This document shows, piece by piece, positions 35,358 through 44,282 of a stretch of 64,000 nucleotides of DNA. The stretch spans positions 1-64,000 of the forward strand of contig CANGAW010000002.1 of the NCBI GenBank assembly GCA_947451925.1. The letters run 5' to 3'. Made by a program: the position numbers and the translations under genes. Numbering within the stretch: the stretch's first letter is position 1; every line of letters begins with the position of its first letter. Origin of the DNA: Burkholderiales bacterium (GTDB lineage: Bacteria > Pseudomonadota > Gammaproteobacteria > Burkholderiales > Burkholderiaceae_D). Under the pieces are notes generated by a model, which was not told the DNA's origin, ran no database searches, and saw only the letters and a list, made by a program, of their open reading frames with translations.

Positions 35358-36902
35358 ATGCGGCAGCTTGTGCTGATCCTTGGCGATCAGTTGAATTTTT
35401 CGAATCCCGCGCTGGCACAGTTCGATCCTGCACAGGATCAGGTGTTAATGATTGAGGCAGAAGGCGAGGCAAGTGCAGTCTGGTCGCATCAAGCCAGAGT
35501 GGTCTTGTTTTTATCGGCTATGCGCCATTTTGCAGAAGAAATCCGCGCCAGAGGCTGGCCGCTTGATTATGTGAAGTTGGACGATAGCGGCAGCGCGGAT
35601 TTTGCCAGCCGGCTGGATGACGCGATTGCGCGCCATCAGCCGCAGGCCATCAAACTTGCCGAGCCCGGCGAACTCAGGATGCAGGAAGCGATCGAGGCCA
35701 GTTGCCGCAAGGCGGGCTTGCCGCTGATGCTGGTCGACGATACGCATTTTCTTTGCAGCCGGCAGGAATTTGCCAGCTGGGCGCAGGGCAAAAAAGAATT
35801 GCGCATGGAGTTTTTTTATCGCGTGATGCGAAAAAAATGGCAAGTGCTGATGGCCGGCAGTGAGCCTGTTGGTGGCGTCTGGAATTTTGATGCCGAGAAT
35901 CGCAGCGCTTATCCGAAGCGGGGCAAGCAGATTGGTCCGGGGCAGATTCCGCCACCGGCCGGGTTTGCGCCTGACGTCATTACTTTGGAAGTGATGAACC
36001 TGGTGAAGCAGCGTTTTGCCAAGCATCCGGGTTCGCTGGCAGATTTTGCCTGGCCGGTGAATCGGCAGCAGGCGCTGACAGCCTTGCGGGTTTTTATGCA
36101 AACCCGCCTGCCGCAGTTCGGCATTTATCAGGATGCCATGTGGACCAATACGCCCTTTGGCTGGCATGCGCTGTTATCGGCGGCACTGAATCTGCATTTG
36201 CTGGATCCGCGTGAAGTAATTGCTGCGGCTGAAGAAGCTTTTCACGCTGGTCAGGTGTCGATAGAAAGCGCAGAAGGTTTTATCCGGCAAATTTTGGGCT
36301 GGCGCGAATTTGTGCGCGGCATGTACTGGCTAGACATGCCGGGCATGAAGCAGGCCAATCATTATCAGCACACGCGCTCCTTGCCGTCATGGTTCTGGAA
36401 CGGGCAAACCAAGATGGCCTGTCTGCATGACAGCATAGGGCAGACCATGCGTTACGGCTACGCACATCACATACAGCGGCTGATGGTGATCGGAAATTTT
36501 GCCCTGCTTGCCGAGCTGTCGCCGCAACAGGTCGGCGACTGGTTTTTAGCGGTTTATGTGGATGCGATTGAATGGGTTGAGTTGCCCAACACGGCCGGCA
36601 TGGCCTTGCATGCGTGTGGCAGCCGCTTTACCAGCAAGCCCTATATTTCAAGTGGCGCTTATATCAACCGGCAAAGTAATTACTGCAGCGGCTGCCGCTA
36701 TGATCCGGCGCAGCGTAGCGGCGAAAAAGCTTGTCCTTATACTACCTTGTACTGGCATTTCATCGAGCGTCACGCCAGCGCCATGGCAGCCAATCCGCGC
36801 ACGGCCCTGATGGCGAAAAATCTGGAAAAACTCAGCGCTGCAGAGCGCACGGCAATTGGCGCGCGTGCTGCCGAAATGCTCAATGATCTGGATTCATTGT
36901 GA
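35358..36902 (+). CDS. Iron-sulfur bacterial (6-4) photolyase / cryptochrome (PhrB-like)
   Basis: A 514-residue light-dependent DNA repair flavoprotein of the photolyase-related (FeS-BCP) group. AAAAGGA lies 7 nt before the ATG at 35358; the longer frame from 35289 lacks conservation. The N-terminus (RQLVLILGDQLN) is typical of the group. Four cysteines at residues 355, 443, 446 and 459 have spacings 88, 3 and 13, matching, as I recall, the 4Fe-4S ligands of Agrobacterium PhrB. The FAD region includes ILGWREFVRGMYW and NTAGMALHACGSRF. Divergent from the peroxidase-led lipid operon, it is probably co-regulated with it. Confidence 0.93.
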   Translation: MRQLVLILGDQLNFSNPALAQFDPAQDQVLMIEAEGEASAVWSHQARVVLFLSAMRHFAEEIRARGWPLDYVKLDDSGSADFASRLDDAIARHQPQAIKLAEPGELRMQEAIEASCRKAGLPLMLVDDTHFLCSRQEFASWAQGKKELRMEFFYRVMRKKWQVLMAGSEPVGGVWNFDAENRSAYPKRGKQIGPGQIPPPAGFAPDVITLEVMNLVKQRFAKHPGSLADFAWPVNRQQALTALRVFMQTRLPQFGIYQDAMWTNTPFGWHALLSAALNLHLLDPREVIAAAEEAFHAGQVSIESAEGFIRQILGWREFVRGMYWLDMPGMKQANHYQHTRSLPSWFWNGQTKMACLHDSIGQTMRYGYAHHIQRLMVIGNFALLAELSPQQVGDWFLAVYVDAIEWVELPNTAGMALHACGSRFTSKPYISSGAYINRQSNYCSGCRYDPAQRSGEKACPYTTLYWHFIERHASAMAANPRTALMAKNLEKLSAAERTAIGARAAEMLNDLDSL

Positions 36903-37000
36903 TAACAAAGCGAAAGACTTAGTAAATCGCTGGGCGCAACACAGGCTTGTCATACATTGTTGGTAAAATCAGTCATCTCAACAAATGAATGCAGGCTGCC

Positions 37001-37858
37001 ATGCTGTTTCCTGAATTATTCCGATCACTCGAACAAGTCCGCTGGAATATGGAAACCGATATTCCGTGGGATCAGTTCGATGCCTCGTTGCTGACCGAAG
37101 AGCAGGCGCAGACGATTCGCATGAACGCCATCACCGAATGGTCGGCGCTGCCGGCCACCGAGATGTTCTTGCGGGACAATCGCAATGACAGCGATTTTTC
37201 CGCCTTCATGTCGGTCTGGTTTTTTGAAGAACAAAAACACGCACTGGTGTTGATGGAATATCTGCGACGCTTCCGGCCCGATCTGGTGCCAACCGAAGAA
37301 GAGCTGCACAAGGTGCGCTTCGAATTTGATCCGGCGCCACCGCTGGAAACCCTGATGCTGCATTTTTGCGGCGAGATTCGTTTGAACCACTGGTATCGCT
37401 GCGCATCCGAATGGCACGATGAGCCTGTGATCAAGCAGATTTATAAAATCATCAGTCAGGACGAAGCCCGCCATGGCGGTGCCTATCTGCGCTACATGAA
37501 AAAAGCACTGGGCGAAGTGGGCGATGTCGCGCGCGTGGCCTTTGCCAAAATTGGCGTCTTGATGGCTTCAGCCCGTCGTACCGAAAAGCCTTTGCATCCG
37601 ACTAACTTGCATGTGAATCAGTCCTTGTTCCCGAACGACACCGTGCAAAGTCGCCTGCCCGATCCTGACTGGCTGGAAGCCTGGCTCGATACCCAGATCC
37701 GCTTTGACGGCGAGTGGGAAAAGAAAGTGGTCGACCGTATTTTGCACAACCTGTCGCTGCTGTTCGAGCGCAGTTTTGTCACGGTGCAGGATCTGAACCG
37801 CTATCGCAAGGAAGCGATTGCACGCATGACGCCAGCCGTTGCGGCGCCCGCTGCATAA
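37001..37858 (+). CDS. Ferritin-like diiron protein (acyl-ACP desaturase-like)
   Basis: A 285-residue helical protein of the ferritin-like superfamily. Carboxylate and histidine ligands of a diiron site are visible: EWSALPATE, WFFEEQKHA (EExxH), GEIRLNHW and SQDEARHGG (DExxH). The overall pattern resembles stearoyl-ACP desaturase-type proteins more than ferritins, but the substrate is unknown. I prefer the ATG at 37001 (MLFPELFRSLEQVRW) because AGG lies just upstream; an ATG at 36989 is possible. It follows the photolyase by about 98 bp on the same strand and could share the light-response context. Confidence 0.85.
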   Translation: MLFPELFRSLEQVRWNMETDIPWDQFDASLLTEEQAQTIRMNAITEWSALPATEMFLRDNRNDSDFSAFMSVWFFEEQKHALVLMEYLRRFRPDLVPTEEELHKVRFEFDPAPPLETLMLHFCGEIRLNHWYRCASEWHDEPVIKQIYKIISQDEARHGGAYLRYMKKALGEVGDVARVAFAKIGVLMASARRTEKPLHPTNLHVNQSLFPNDTVQSRLPDPDWLEAWLDTQIRFDGEWEKKVVDRILHNLSLLFERSFVTVQDLNRYRKEAIARMTPAVAAPAA

Positions 37859-37869
37859 TTTGTAGTTGC

Positions 37870-37899
37870 CTGTGCTTGGCTCAAGCGAGCCAAGCACAG
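37870..37899. terminator. Bidirectional hairpin between convergent genes
   Basis: A perfect 13-bp stem (37870-37882 with 37887-37899, loop AAGC) sits between the convergent ferritin-like gene and the copper chaperone. T-runs are weak on both sides, so termination is likely but not certain. Confidence 0.6.
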
Positions 37900-37908
37900 C
37901 TCGCTTAT

Positions 37909-38430
37909 TTAATGATTGTGATGGTCGTGCTCATGTTCGTGCTCATGCATGTCGTGCATGTCATCCATCGCTGCCGGTTTGGCTTCCATTCCCTTGTCGC
38001 TGACATGGACGCTGATGTTCACTTTTCCGGCGCGCTGAAACTGCAAAATCATCGCAAATTTGTCGCCCGCCTTTAAGGGCTTTTTCAATCCCATCAGCAT
38101 GATGTGAAAGCCATCGCCCGCTTTCATTTCAATGATGCTGCCGGCTTTGATATCCAGCTTTGGCACTGCGCGCATTTTCATGACGTCGCCTTCCATGCTC
38201 ATGTTGTGCACTTCAACACTGGCCGCCACCGGTGAGCTGGCTGACAACAGTGCATCATCGCTCTGGCCTTTATTTTCAATCTTCATATAGGCCACACCGT
38301 TGCTCTGTGCGCCAATGCTTGGCCGGGCATGCGGATGATCTATTTCCAGCTTGCCTGCCTGATAGCTGTGTGCGTGAGCCAGTGTGGTCAGCAGCAGGGC
38401 TGCAATTGCGAACAATGGTTTGACTGACAT
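37909..38430 (-). CDS. Periplasmic copper chaperone PCu(A)C
   Basis: A 173-residue exported copper chaperone. The signal peptide is LFAIAALLLTTLAHAH. The PCu(A)C copper motif H-M...H-x-M is seen as VHNMSMEGDVMKMR followed by GFHIMLMGL. The C-terminal tail is a His/Glu/Asp-rich metal-binding stretch (HDMHEHEHEHDHHNH). Such proteins deliver copper to the CuA centre of cytochrome c oxidase, together with Sco. The whole cox locus lies 3 kb away. It is the last gene of the comF-trmL-chaperone minus-strand run. Confidence 0.93.
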   Translation of the reverse strand: MSVKPLFAIAALLLTTLAHAHSYQAGKLEIDHPHARPSIGAQSNGVAYMKIENKGQSDDALLSASSPVAASVEVHNMSMEGDVMKMRAVPKLDIKAGSIIEMKAGDGFHIMLMGLKKPLKAGDKFAMILQFQRAGKVNISVHVSDKGMEAKPAAMDDMHDMHEHEHEHDHHNH

Positions 38431-38509
38431 CTGCGATCCTTCTGAGTGAGTGAGAAATAATTAATACAATAAGTAAAACCAGATTATAGGGCGCGTTCCC
38501 TGCAACGTT

Positions 38510-38980
38510 TCAGGCCCCGCCGGCAAAATCATTTTGCCGCCAGGCTTCGTAGACCACGACGGCTACCGTATTGGATAAATTCAGACTGCGATTGTCTGGC
38601 CGCATCGGTAAGCGCAAGCGCTGCGCCGTCGGAAAACTCTCGCGCAATGCGGGCGCCAAGCCGCGGGTTTCGGAGCCGAACACAAACACGTCGCCCGCTT
38701 GAAACTGCGCTTGTGCGAAGGAGCCAGAGCCATGGGTAGTGAGGGCGAACATGCGGCTGGGGTCAGGCTTCAGCTTGTCGAGAAAACTGGTCCAGTCCGG
38801 GTGCACCTGCATGCTGGCGTAATCGTGATAATCCAGCCCGGCGCGACGCATCTTGGCGTCATCCAGCGGAAAGCCCAGCGGCTCGATCAGATGCAGTTGC
38901 GCGCCGGTGTTGGCGCACAGACGGATGATGTTGCCCGTATTGGGCGGAATTTCAGGTTCAACTAAAACAACGTGAAACAA
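38510..38980 (-). CDS. trmL: tRNA (cytidine/uridine-34 2'-O)-methyltransferase
   Basis: A SPOUT-class enzyme that methylates the wobble ribose of tRNA-Leu. I start it at the TTG at 38980 (156 residues): AGGAG lies 6 nt upstream and the resulting N-terminus FHVVLVEPEIPPNTGNIIRLCANTG matches the family. An upstream TTG at 39013 overlapping the comF stop is less likely. The SPOUT knot motifs DVFVFGSETRGLAP and LPMRPDNRSLNLSNTVAVVVYEA are intact. It sits in an operon behind comF. Confidence 0.94.
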   Translation of the reverse strand: MFHVVLVEPEIPPNTGNIIRLCANTGAQLHLIEPLGFPLDDAKMRRAGLDYHDYASMQVHPDWTSFLDKLKPDPSRMFALTTHGSGSFAQAQFQAGDVFVFGSETRGLAPALRESFPTAQRLRLPMRPDNRSLNLSNTVAVVVYEAWRQNDFAGGA

Positions 38981-39009
38981 GCGGATCTCCTGTTGCCGGC
39001 ATAGGGCAT

Positions 39010-39819
39010 TCAAACAGCGGGTGTACGCGCCACCACCAGATTGGTCACCCGTGAGGCGCCGTAGCGTTTCAGGCAGGCTGCCAGTTCATGCAAAGTGCGC
39101 CCGCTGGTCATCACATCATCAACCACCATGACGTGCTTGCCCGACAAGCTGGGCGCGGCGGGCGAAACAATGAAGGCGCCGCGCATATTAACGTGTCTTT
39201 GCTTCAGCGGCAGGCCCGCTTGTGCGCTGGTATCGCGCACTCTGATGCAGAGCTGGCTTGCCAGCGGCAGATGCAGGCGGTTGGACAGCGAGCGGGCAAT
39301 TTCGCTTGCCTGATTAAAGCCGCGAACAGCCAGCCGTGTCGCCGACAGAGGCACGGCTGTCAGCAAGTCGGCTTCAGTCTGGCCCACCATGCCGCGCTGA
39401 CCGTGCACTACGCGCGCCAGCAAGTCAGCAAACAGTGGCGCAAATGCCAGACGGCCATGGAATTTCAATGCTTGAATCAGGTGATCAACCGGCGCCGCAT
39501 AGTCACAGGCAACGATACTGGCATCAAAGGCCGGCGGCGACTGCAGGCAAGCCCCGCACTGTTCGCCCCCGACGGTATCGCTGCTTAGTCTGGCGCAGAC
39601 CGGGCAGCGCGGGCTGTTGCGGCTAAAAAATCGCATGTCGCAGGCAGCGCATAGCCGGGGTATGTGCTGGCGGCCATGAGGTGCGTCGCTGTCGCCGCAC
39701 AATGCGCAACTGCCGGGCAAGCCGGCATGCAGCAGCTGGCGCGTCCAGGTCAGGAGTCGGGAGGATGTGGCAATCGCTTTGGAATCAGGCATCGGCATGA
39801 TTGAAGTGGGCGTGTACAC
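39010..39819 (-). CDS. ComF family protein (phosphoribosyltransferase fold)
   Basis: A 269-residue ComF/GntX-type protein. The N-terminal zinc-finger-like cysteines are CALCG, CAACD, CPVC and CGAC (about residues 38-110). The C-terminal phosphoribosyltransferase domain has the PRPP loop HVMVVDDVMTSGRTLHELAACLKRYGA. The family acts in DNA uptake in naturally competent bacteria, but many members have no tested role. The start may be the GTG at 39819 or an ATG at 39798; neither has a clear ribosome site. It is divergent from the BioC-like methyltransferase by 40 bp. Confidence 0.88.
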   Translation of the reverse strand: MYTPTSIMPMPDSKAIATSSRLLTWTRQLLHAGLPGSCALCGDSDAPHGRQHIPRLCAACDMRFFSRNSPRCPVCARLSSDTVGGEQCGACLQSPPAFDASIVACDYAAPVDHLIQALKFHGRLAFAPLFADLLARVVHGQRGMVGQTEADLLTAVPLSATRLAVRGFNQASEIARSLSNRLHLPLASQLCIRVRDTSAQAGLPLKQRHVNMRGAFIVSPAAPSLSGKHVMVVDDVMTSGRTLHELAACLKRYGASRVTNLVVARTPAV

Positions 39820-39859
39820 TGCGCAGCATTATCCCACTGCTGCGCACCGCATTGTTTTC

Positions 39860-40798
39860 ATGTCTTCCATTTCCCCCGACAAGCCGGCCACTTCGGCGCA
39901 AAGTGCGCCGATTTCCCTGCCCCGCGTCCGTGCCTTGTTTTCGCGTCCGGGCCGGGTCGCTGAGTCGCAGTTTTTGCGCCGTGAAATTTCTGTGCGCATG
40001 TTTGAGCGGCTCAGTCTGATTAAAACCAATCCGCTTGCCGTGCTCGATGCCGGCTGTGGTGAAGGTGACGATCTGGCATTGCTGCGGCAGTCCTTTCCGC
40101 TATCCTTGCTGCTGGGTCTGGATGCAGCGGCAGCGATGCTGGCAACGGCCCGCAGTCAGGCGCTTGCAGCGCTGCCATTCTGGCAACGGATGGCGGCTAA
40201 ACTTTCTGCGCCGTCGGGGCCGGGTGGTGCGGCACTGGCTTGCGCCGATTTTGCCCGTCTGCCGCTGGCGCCGGCCAGCTTTGATTTGGTCTGGTCCAAC
40301 CTGGCGCTGCATTGGCATCCGCAGCCCGATAAAGTATTTGCGGAGTGGCGGCGTGTGTTGCGCGTCGATGGCTTGCTGATGTTTTCCTGTTTTGGGCCGG
40401 ACAGCTTTCAGCAATTGCGCGCGGCCTTTGCCGCTGCCGGTGAACACCATGCGGTGCTGCCCTTCGTTGATTTGCATGACTTTGGCGACATGCTGGTGGA
40501 CGCCGGCTTTGCCACACCCGTAATGGACATGGAAAAGTTAACGATTAGTTATTCATCGGCTGAAAAACTATTGGCCGATGTGCAGGCTTTTGGTGGCAAC
40601 CCGTTGCTGACTCGCCGTAGCAGTCTGATCGGCCGCGCGCAATGGCAGCGTGTGTTACAGGCTCTTGAGGCGCAGCGCGATGCCGACGGCAAGCTCAATC
40701 TGACCCTTGAAGTGATATACGGGCACGCATTTCGTCCTGTTTTACGCAAAACGGCCGGCGGCGAAGCGATTGTGCGCTTTGATCTTCCGCGCCGGTAA
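39860..40798 (+). CDS. SAM-dependent methyltransferase, BioC-like
   Basis: A 312-residue class I methyltransferase. The ATG at 39860 gives MSSISPDKPAT; the longer frame to 39767 overlaps comF and is rejected. The SAM motif is VLDAGCGEGDDLALL, with DLVWSNLALHWHPQPDKVFAEWRRVLRVDGLLMFSCFGPDSFQQLR, the block typical of malonyl-ACP O-methyltransferase BioC. BioC starts pimeloyl synthesis for biotin. No other bio gene is nearby, so BioC is likely but not proven. There is no SD sequence upstream. Confidence 0.82.
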   Translation: MSSISPDKPATSAQSAPISLPRVRALFSRPGRVAESQFLRREISVRMFERLSLIKTNPLAVLDAGCGEGDDLALLRQSFPLSLLLGLDAAAAMLATARSQALAALPFWQRMAAKLSAPSGPGGAALACADFARLPLAPASFDLVWSNLALHWHPQPDKVFAEWRRVLRVDGLLMFSCFGPDSFQQLRAAFAAAGEHHAVLPFVDLHDFGDMLVDAGFATPVMDMEKLTISYSSAEKLLADVQAFGGNPLLTRRSSLIGRAQWQRVLQALEAQRDADGKLNLTLEVIYGHAFRPVLRKTAGGEAIVRFDLPRR

Positions 40799-40864
40799 AT
40801 CGGGCCTTGCTGCTTGTTTGCCCTGATATTGACCAGTCTTCATGCGGAAATTGATTGTTTCCGC

Positions 40865-40894
40865 TTGGCGACTAAATATCTTTTGCCTTATACT
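40865..40894 (+). promoter_or_regulatory. Candidate sigma-70 promoter upstream of the DUF2244-cox unit
   Basis: TTGGCG (40865-40870) and TATACT (40889-40894) are spaced by 18 bp, about 56 nt before the DUF2244 start. The longer reading frame from 40842 would run through it, supporting the start at 40950. Confidence 0.45.
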
Positions 40895-40949
40895 TCACCG
40901 GTTTTTCGCAGTTCATTTGCTGCCCAAATCCCGGATAAGGTGTTGTGCG

Positions 40950-41405
40950 ATGGCGACGCGTGAATGGATTTCAAAGCAAAATTGCTCGATTTCGCCCAAG
41001 CAGTTGGCGAAAGTCTATGCGGCATTGTGTCTGTCTTCGTTTTCGGTTGCCGCTTATTTCACGATGCATGGTGCGTGGCTGGTAATGGTTTTTGCAGTGC
41101 TGGAAATGATTGCGGTGGCCACAGCTTTTTTATACTTCGGCCGGCATGCAACAGACAGTGAACGTATTGCGCTCATTGATGATCGTCTGCTGGTGGAGTT
41201 TGTCAAAGCAGAAAAAACCAGGCAGATCAATATGGACCCGCGCCGGACGCGGGTTGCTTTGCCGGCAGTTCGGCATGGCCTGATCGGGCTTGAGGCCAAT
41301 GGCGCAAGAATTGAAGTAGGACGATTTTTGACAGAGCGAAGGCGGCGCGAATTTGCGCAAGAATTGACGCGAGAGCTTGGTGGCTACGGACCGAATTTCG
41401 GATAA
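40950..41405 (+). CDS. DUF2244 membrane protein
   Basis: A 151-residue inner-membrane protein with two hydrophobic helices (ALCLSSFSVAAYFTMHGAWLVMVFAVLEMIAVATAFLYFG) followed by a soluble domain (RIALIDDRLLVEFVKAEKTRQINM...ARIEVGRFLTERRRREFAQELTREL). This is the DUF2244 layout. Members sit next to cox genes in many alpha- and betaproteobacteria, and a role in oxidase assembly or regulation is assumed but unproven. The ATG at 40950 has TAAGG 10 nt upstream. coxB follows after 50 bp. Confidence 0.87.
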   Translation: MATREWISKQNCSISPKQLAKVYAALCLSSFSVAAYFTMHGAWLVMVFAVLEMIAVATAFLYFGRHATDSERIALIDDRLLVEFVKAEKTRQINMDPRRTRVALPAVRHGLIGLEANGARIEVGRFLTERRRREFAQELTRELGGYGPNFG

Positions 41406-41455
41406 TGCCAGGCGATTGGTTAAAACATAATTTTTATTAGGCTTTTGAGGACAAT

Positions 41456-42607
41456 ATGAAACACGCGAAGCGCCTGTACTCCATGATTCTGGCAGTGGCC
41501 GGCTTGATGATGGCTGGTTCAACTTTTGCTGTCAGCGATATGGTTGGTGGTCCTGCTGTTCACCAGTTGAATTTTCAGACGCCAGTGACTTCGGTCGCGT
41601 CCAGCATCTATCAGTTGCACAACTGGATGATGGCAATCTGTCTGGTCATCTTTTTTGCTGTGTTTGGCGTGATGTTCTACTCCATCCTGAAGCACCGCAA
41701 ATCGCTGGGTCATAAATCGGCCAGCTTCCACGAAAGCACCGCTGTCGAGATCGCATGGACCATCGTGCCATTCCTGATCGTGGTGTTCATGGCGCTGCCA
41801 GCGACCAAAACCGTGGTGGCAATGAAAGACACTTCCAACGCAGACATCACGGTGAAAGCTACCGGCATGCAATGGAAATGGAACTACGATTACCTCAAGG
41901 GTGAAGGCGAAGGCATTAACTTCTATTCGGCATTGTCCACCCCGCGTGACCAGATTCACGGCGATGCGGTCAAGGGTGAAAACTATCTGATCGAAGTCGA
42001 TAATCCGCTGGTCGTTCCGGTCAACAAAAAAATCCGTATCGTCACTACCGCTAACGACGTCATCCATGCATGGGGCGTGCCTTCACTGGGCGTCAAGCAA
42101 GATGCGATTCCTGGTTTCGTTCGCGACACCTGGTTCAAGGCTGAAAAAGTCGGCATCTATCGCGGTAACTGCTACGAGCTGTGCGGTAAAGAACATGCGT
42201 TCATGCCTATCGTTGTCAATGTGGTCAGCGAAGAAGACTATGCAAAATGGGTAGCCGGCAAAAAGCCTGCTGCAGCCAGCGCTGAAGATCCGAACAAGAC
42301 CTGGACTGTGGCTGAACTGGCCAAGCAAGGTGAAAAAGTTTACGCAACCAATTGCGTGGCTTGCCATCAGGCGACGGGCAAGGGTGTGCCGGGTGCCTTC
42401 CCTGCACTAGACGGCTCGAAAGTGGTCAACGGTCCAAAAGCTGATCAGGTCAGTTTGCTGTTGAACGGCAAGAACGCGATGCCTTCATGGAAAACCTTGT
42501 CGGATACCGAAATCGCTTCCGTGATTACCTATACCCGTAACAACTGGTCCAACAAAGTCCAGCAAAATATTGTTCAACCAGCTGAAGTTCTGGCTGCGCG
42601 CAAGTAA
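41456..42607 (+). CDS. coxB: Cytochrome c oxidase subunit II with fused cytochrome c domain
   Basis: A 383-residue subunit that accepts electrons from cytochrome c through the binuclear CuA centre. A signal sequence and two membrane helices (MMAICLVIFFAVFGVMFYSIL; VEIAWTIVPFLIVVFMALP) precede the cupredoxin domain. CuA ligands are C239 and C243 (CYELCGKEH) plus the His/Met around them and the HAWGVPSLGVK motif. The C-terminus carries a class I cytochrome c domain with CVACH at 300-304 and a distal Met (MPSW), i.e. the caa3-like form. TGAGGA precedes the ATG. Confidence 0.97.
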   Translation: MKHAKRLYSMILAVAGLMMAGSTFAVSDMVGGPAVHQLNFQTPVTSVASSIYQLHNWMMAICLVIFFAVFGVMFYSILKHRKSLGHKSASFHESTAVEIAWTIVPFLIVVFMALPATKTVVAMKDTSNADITVKATGMQWKWNYDYLKGEGEGINFYSALSTPRDQIHGDAVKGENYLIEVDNPLVVPVNKKIRIVTTANDVIHAWGVPSLGVKQDAIPGFVRDTWFKAEKVGIYRGNCYELCGKEHAFMPIVVNVVSEEDYAKWVAGKKPAAASAEDPNKTWTVAELAKQGEKVYATNCVACHQATGKGVPGAFPALDGSKVVNGPKADQVSLLLNGKNAMPSWKTLSDTEIASVITYTRNNWSNKVQQNIVQPAEVLAARK

Positions 42608-42639
42608 ACGGCAAGTAACCGAATAATCAGGAGAATCAG

Positions 42640-44238
42640 ATGAGTACAACAATCGATCACGCACACGATCATTCTGACGGCCACGGCGCGCATGATGACC
42701 ATCCGCACGGATGGCGTCGTTGGCTGTTCGCTACCAACCACAAAGACATCGGTACTTTGTACCTGTGGTTTTCGTTCACCATGCTGCTGACTGGCGGCGT
42801 GCTGGCACTGGGCATTCGTGCCGAGTTGTTCAAGCCGGGCCTGCAACTGTTCGTGCCTGAGTTTTTCAATCAGCTGACCACGATGCACGGTCTGATCATG
42901 GTGTTCGGCGCGATCATGCCGGCCTTCGTCGGCTTCGCCAACTGGATGATCCCGCTGCAAATCGGCGCAGCCGACATGGCTTTTGCGCGGATGAATAACT
43001 TCTCCTTCTGGCTGCTGCCACCGGCTGCGATTTTGCTGGTTAGCTCGTTCCTGGTTCCTGGCGGCGCAACCGCTGCCGGCTGGACCTTGTACGCACCGCT
43101 GTCGACCCAGATGGGTATCGGCATGGACATGGGTATTTTCGCCATGCACATCATGGGCGCGTCGTCGATCATGGGTTCGATCAACATCATCACCACCATC
43201 CTGAACATGCGCGCTCCCGGCATGACCCTGATGAAGATGCCGATGTTTGCCTGGACCTGGCTGATCACGTCTTACCTGCTGATTGCCGTGATGCCTGTGC
43301 TGGCTGGCGCGATCACCATGACCCTGACGGACCGTCATTTCGGTACCTCGTTCTTCAACGCCGCAGGTGGCGGTGATCCAGTCATGTATCAACACATTTT
43401 CTGGTTCTTCGGTCACCCAGAGGTGTACATCATGATTCTGCCGGGCTTCGGTATCGTTTCGCAGATCATTCCAGCCTTCGCTCGCAAGACCCTGTTCGGT
43501 TACGCATCGATGGTGTATGCAACAGCTTCTATCGCCATCCTGTCGTTCATCGTCTGGGCGCATCACATGTTTGCAACCGGCATGCCAGTGACCAGCCAGC
43601 TGTTCTTCATGTACGCCACCATGCTGATCGCGGTGCCGACCGGTGTGAAAGTGTTTAACTGGATTGCCACCATGTGGCGCGGTTCGATGTCCTTCGAGAC
43701 CCCGATGATGTTCGCCATCGGCTTCATCTTCGTCTTTACCATGGGTGGTTTCACCGGCCTGATTCTGGCTGTGACCCCAATCGACATCCAGATGCAAGAT
43801 ACCTATTACGTTGTGGCGCACTTCCACTACGTGCTGGTTGCCGGTTCGCTGTTCTCCTTGTTCGCTGGTTTCTACTACTGGGCGCCAAAGTGGACGGGCT
43901 TCATGTACAACGAAACACGCGGCCAGATTCACTTCTGGGCTTCGCTGATCACCTTTAACGTCACCTTCTTCCCGATGCATTTCCTGGGTCTGGCTGGTAT
44001 GCCACGTCGCTATGCCGACTACGCTGCCCAGTTCACCGACTTCAACATGATCGCGTCGATCGGTGCATTTGGTTTTGGTCTGTCACAGGTGTACTTCCTG
44101 TTTGCGGTGTTGTTGCCATCGATTCGCGGCGGCAAAGCAGCAGCAGCCAAGCCTTGGGATGGTGCAGAAGGTCTGGAGTGGACAGTGCCTAGTCCTGCGC
44201 CTTTCCACACCTTTGAAGTCCCACCTGTCGTTAAGTAA
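42640..44238 (+). CDS. ctaD: Cytochrome c oxidase subunit I
   Basis: The 532-residue catalytic subunit with about 12 transmembrane helices carries heme a, heme a3 and CuB. Conserved blocks are TNHKDIGTLYLWFSF, TMHGLIMVFGAIMPAFVGF (heme a ligand His), FWFFGHPEVYIMILPGFGIVS (CuB His and cross-linked Tyr region), IVWAHHMFATGMP, and YYVVAHFHYVLVAGSLF (heme ligands). It has the D- and K-channel features of A-type oxidases by family. AGGAGAATCAG precedes the ATG. The first 25 residues are His-rich (DHAHDHSDGHGAHDDHPHG), as in related species. Confidence 0.98.
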   Translation: MSTTIDHAHDHSDGHGAHDDHPHGWRRWLFATNHKDIGTLYLWFSFTMLLTGGVLALGIRAELFKPGLQLFVPEFFNQLTTMHGLIMVFGAIMPAFVGFANWMIPLQIGAADMAFARMNNFSFWLLPPAAILLVSSFLVPGGATAAGWTLYAPLSTQMGIGMDMGIFAMHIMGASSIMGSINIITTILNMRAPGMTLMKMPMFAWTWLITSYLLIAVMPVLAGAITMTLTDRHFGTSFFNAAGGGDPVMYQHIFWFFGHPEVYIMILPGFGIVSQIIPAFARKTLFGYASMVYATASIAILSFIVWAHHMFATGMPVTSQLFFMYATMLIAVPTGVKVFNWIATMWRGSMSFETPMMFAIGFIFVFTMGGFTGLILAVTPIDIQMQDTYYVVAHFHYVLVAGSLFSLFAGFYYWAPKWTGFMYNETRGQIHFWASLITFNVTFFPMHFLGLAGMPRRYADYAAQFTDFNMIASIGAFGFGLSQVYFLFAVLLPSIRGGKAAAAKPWDGAEGLEWTVPSPAPFHTFEVPPVVK

Positions 44239-44282
44239 TGTTGCGATGCCGGCGGCGTCAAGTCGCCGGCAAACTGGAACTC

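Noticed and set aside
42574..43980. 468-codon open frame on the minus strand opposite ctaD
   Set aside because: Extremely His/Arg/Gln/Glu-rich antisense of a transmembrane protein; no start signal or family.
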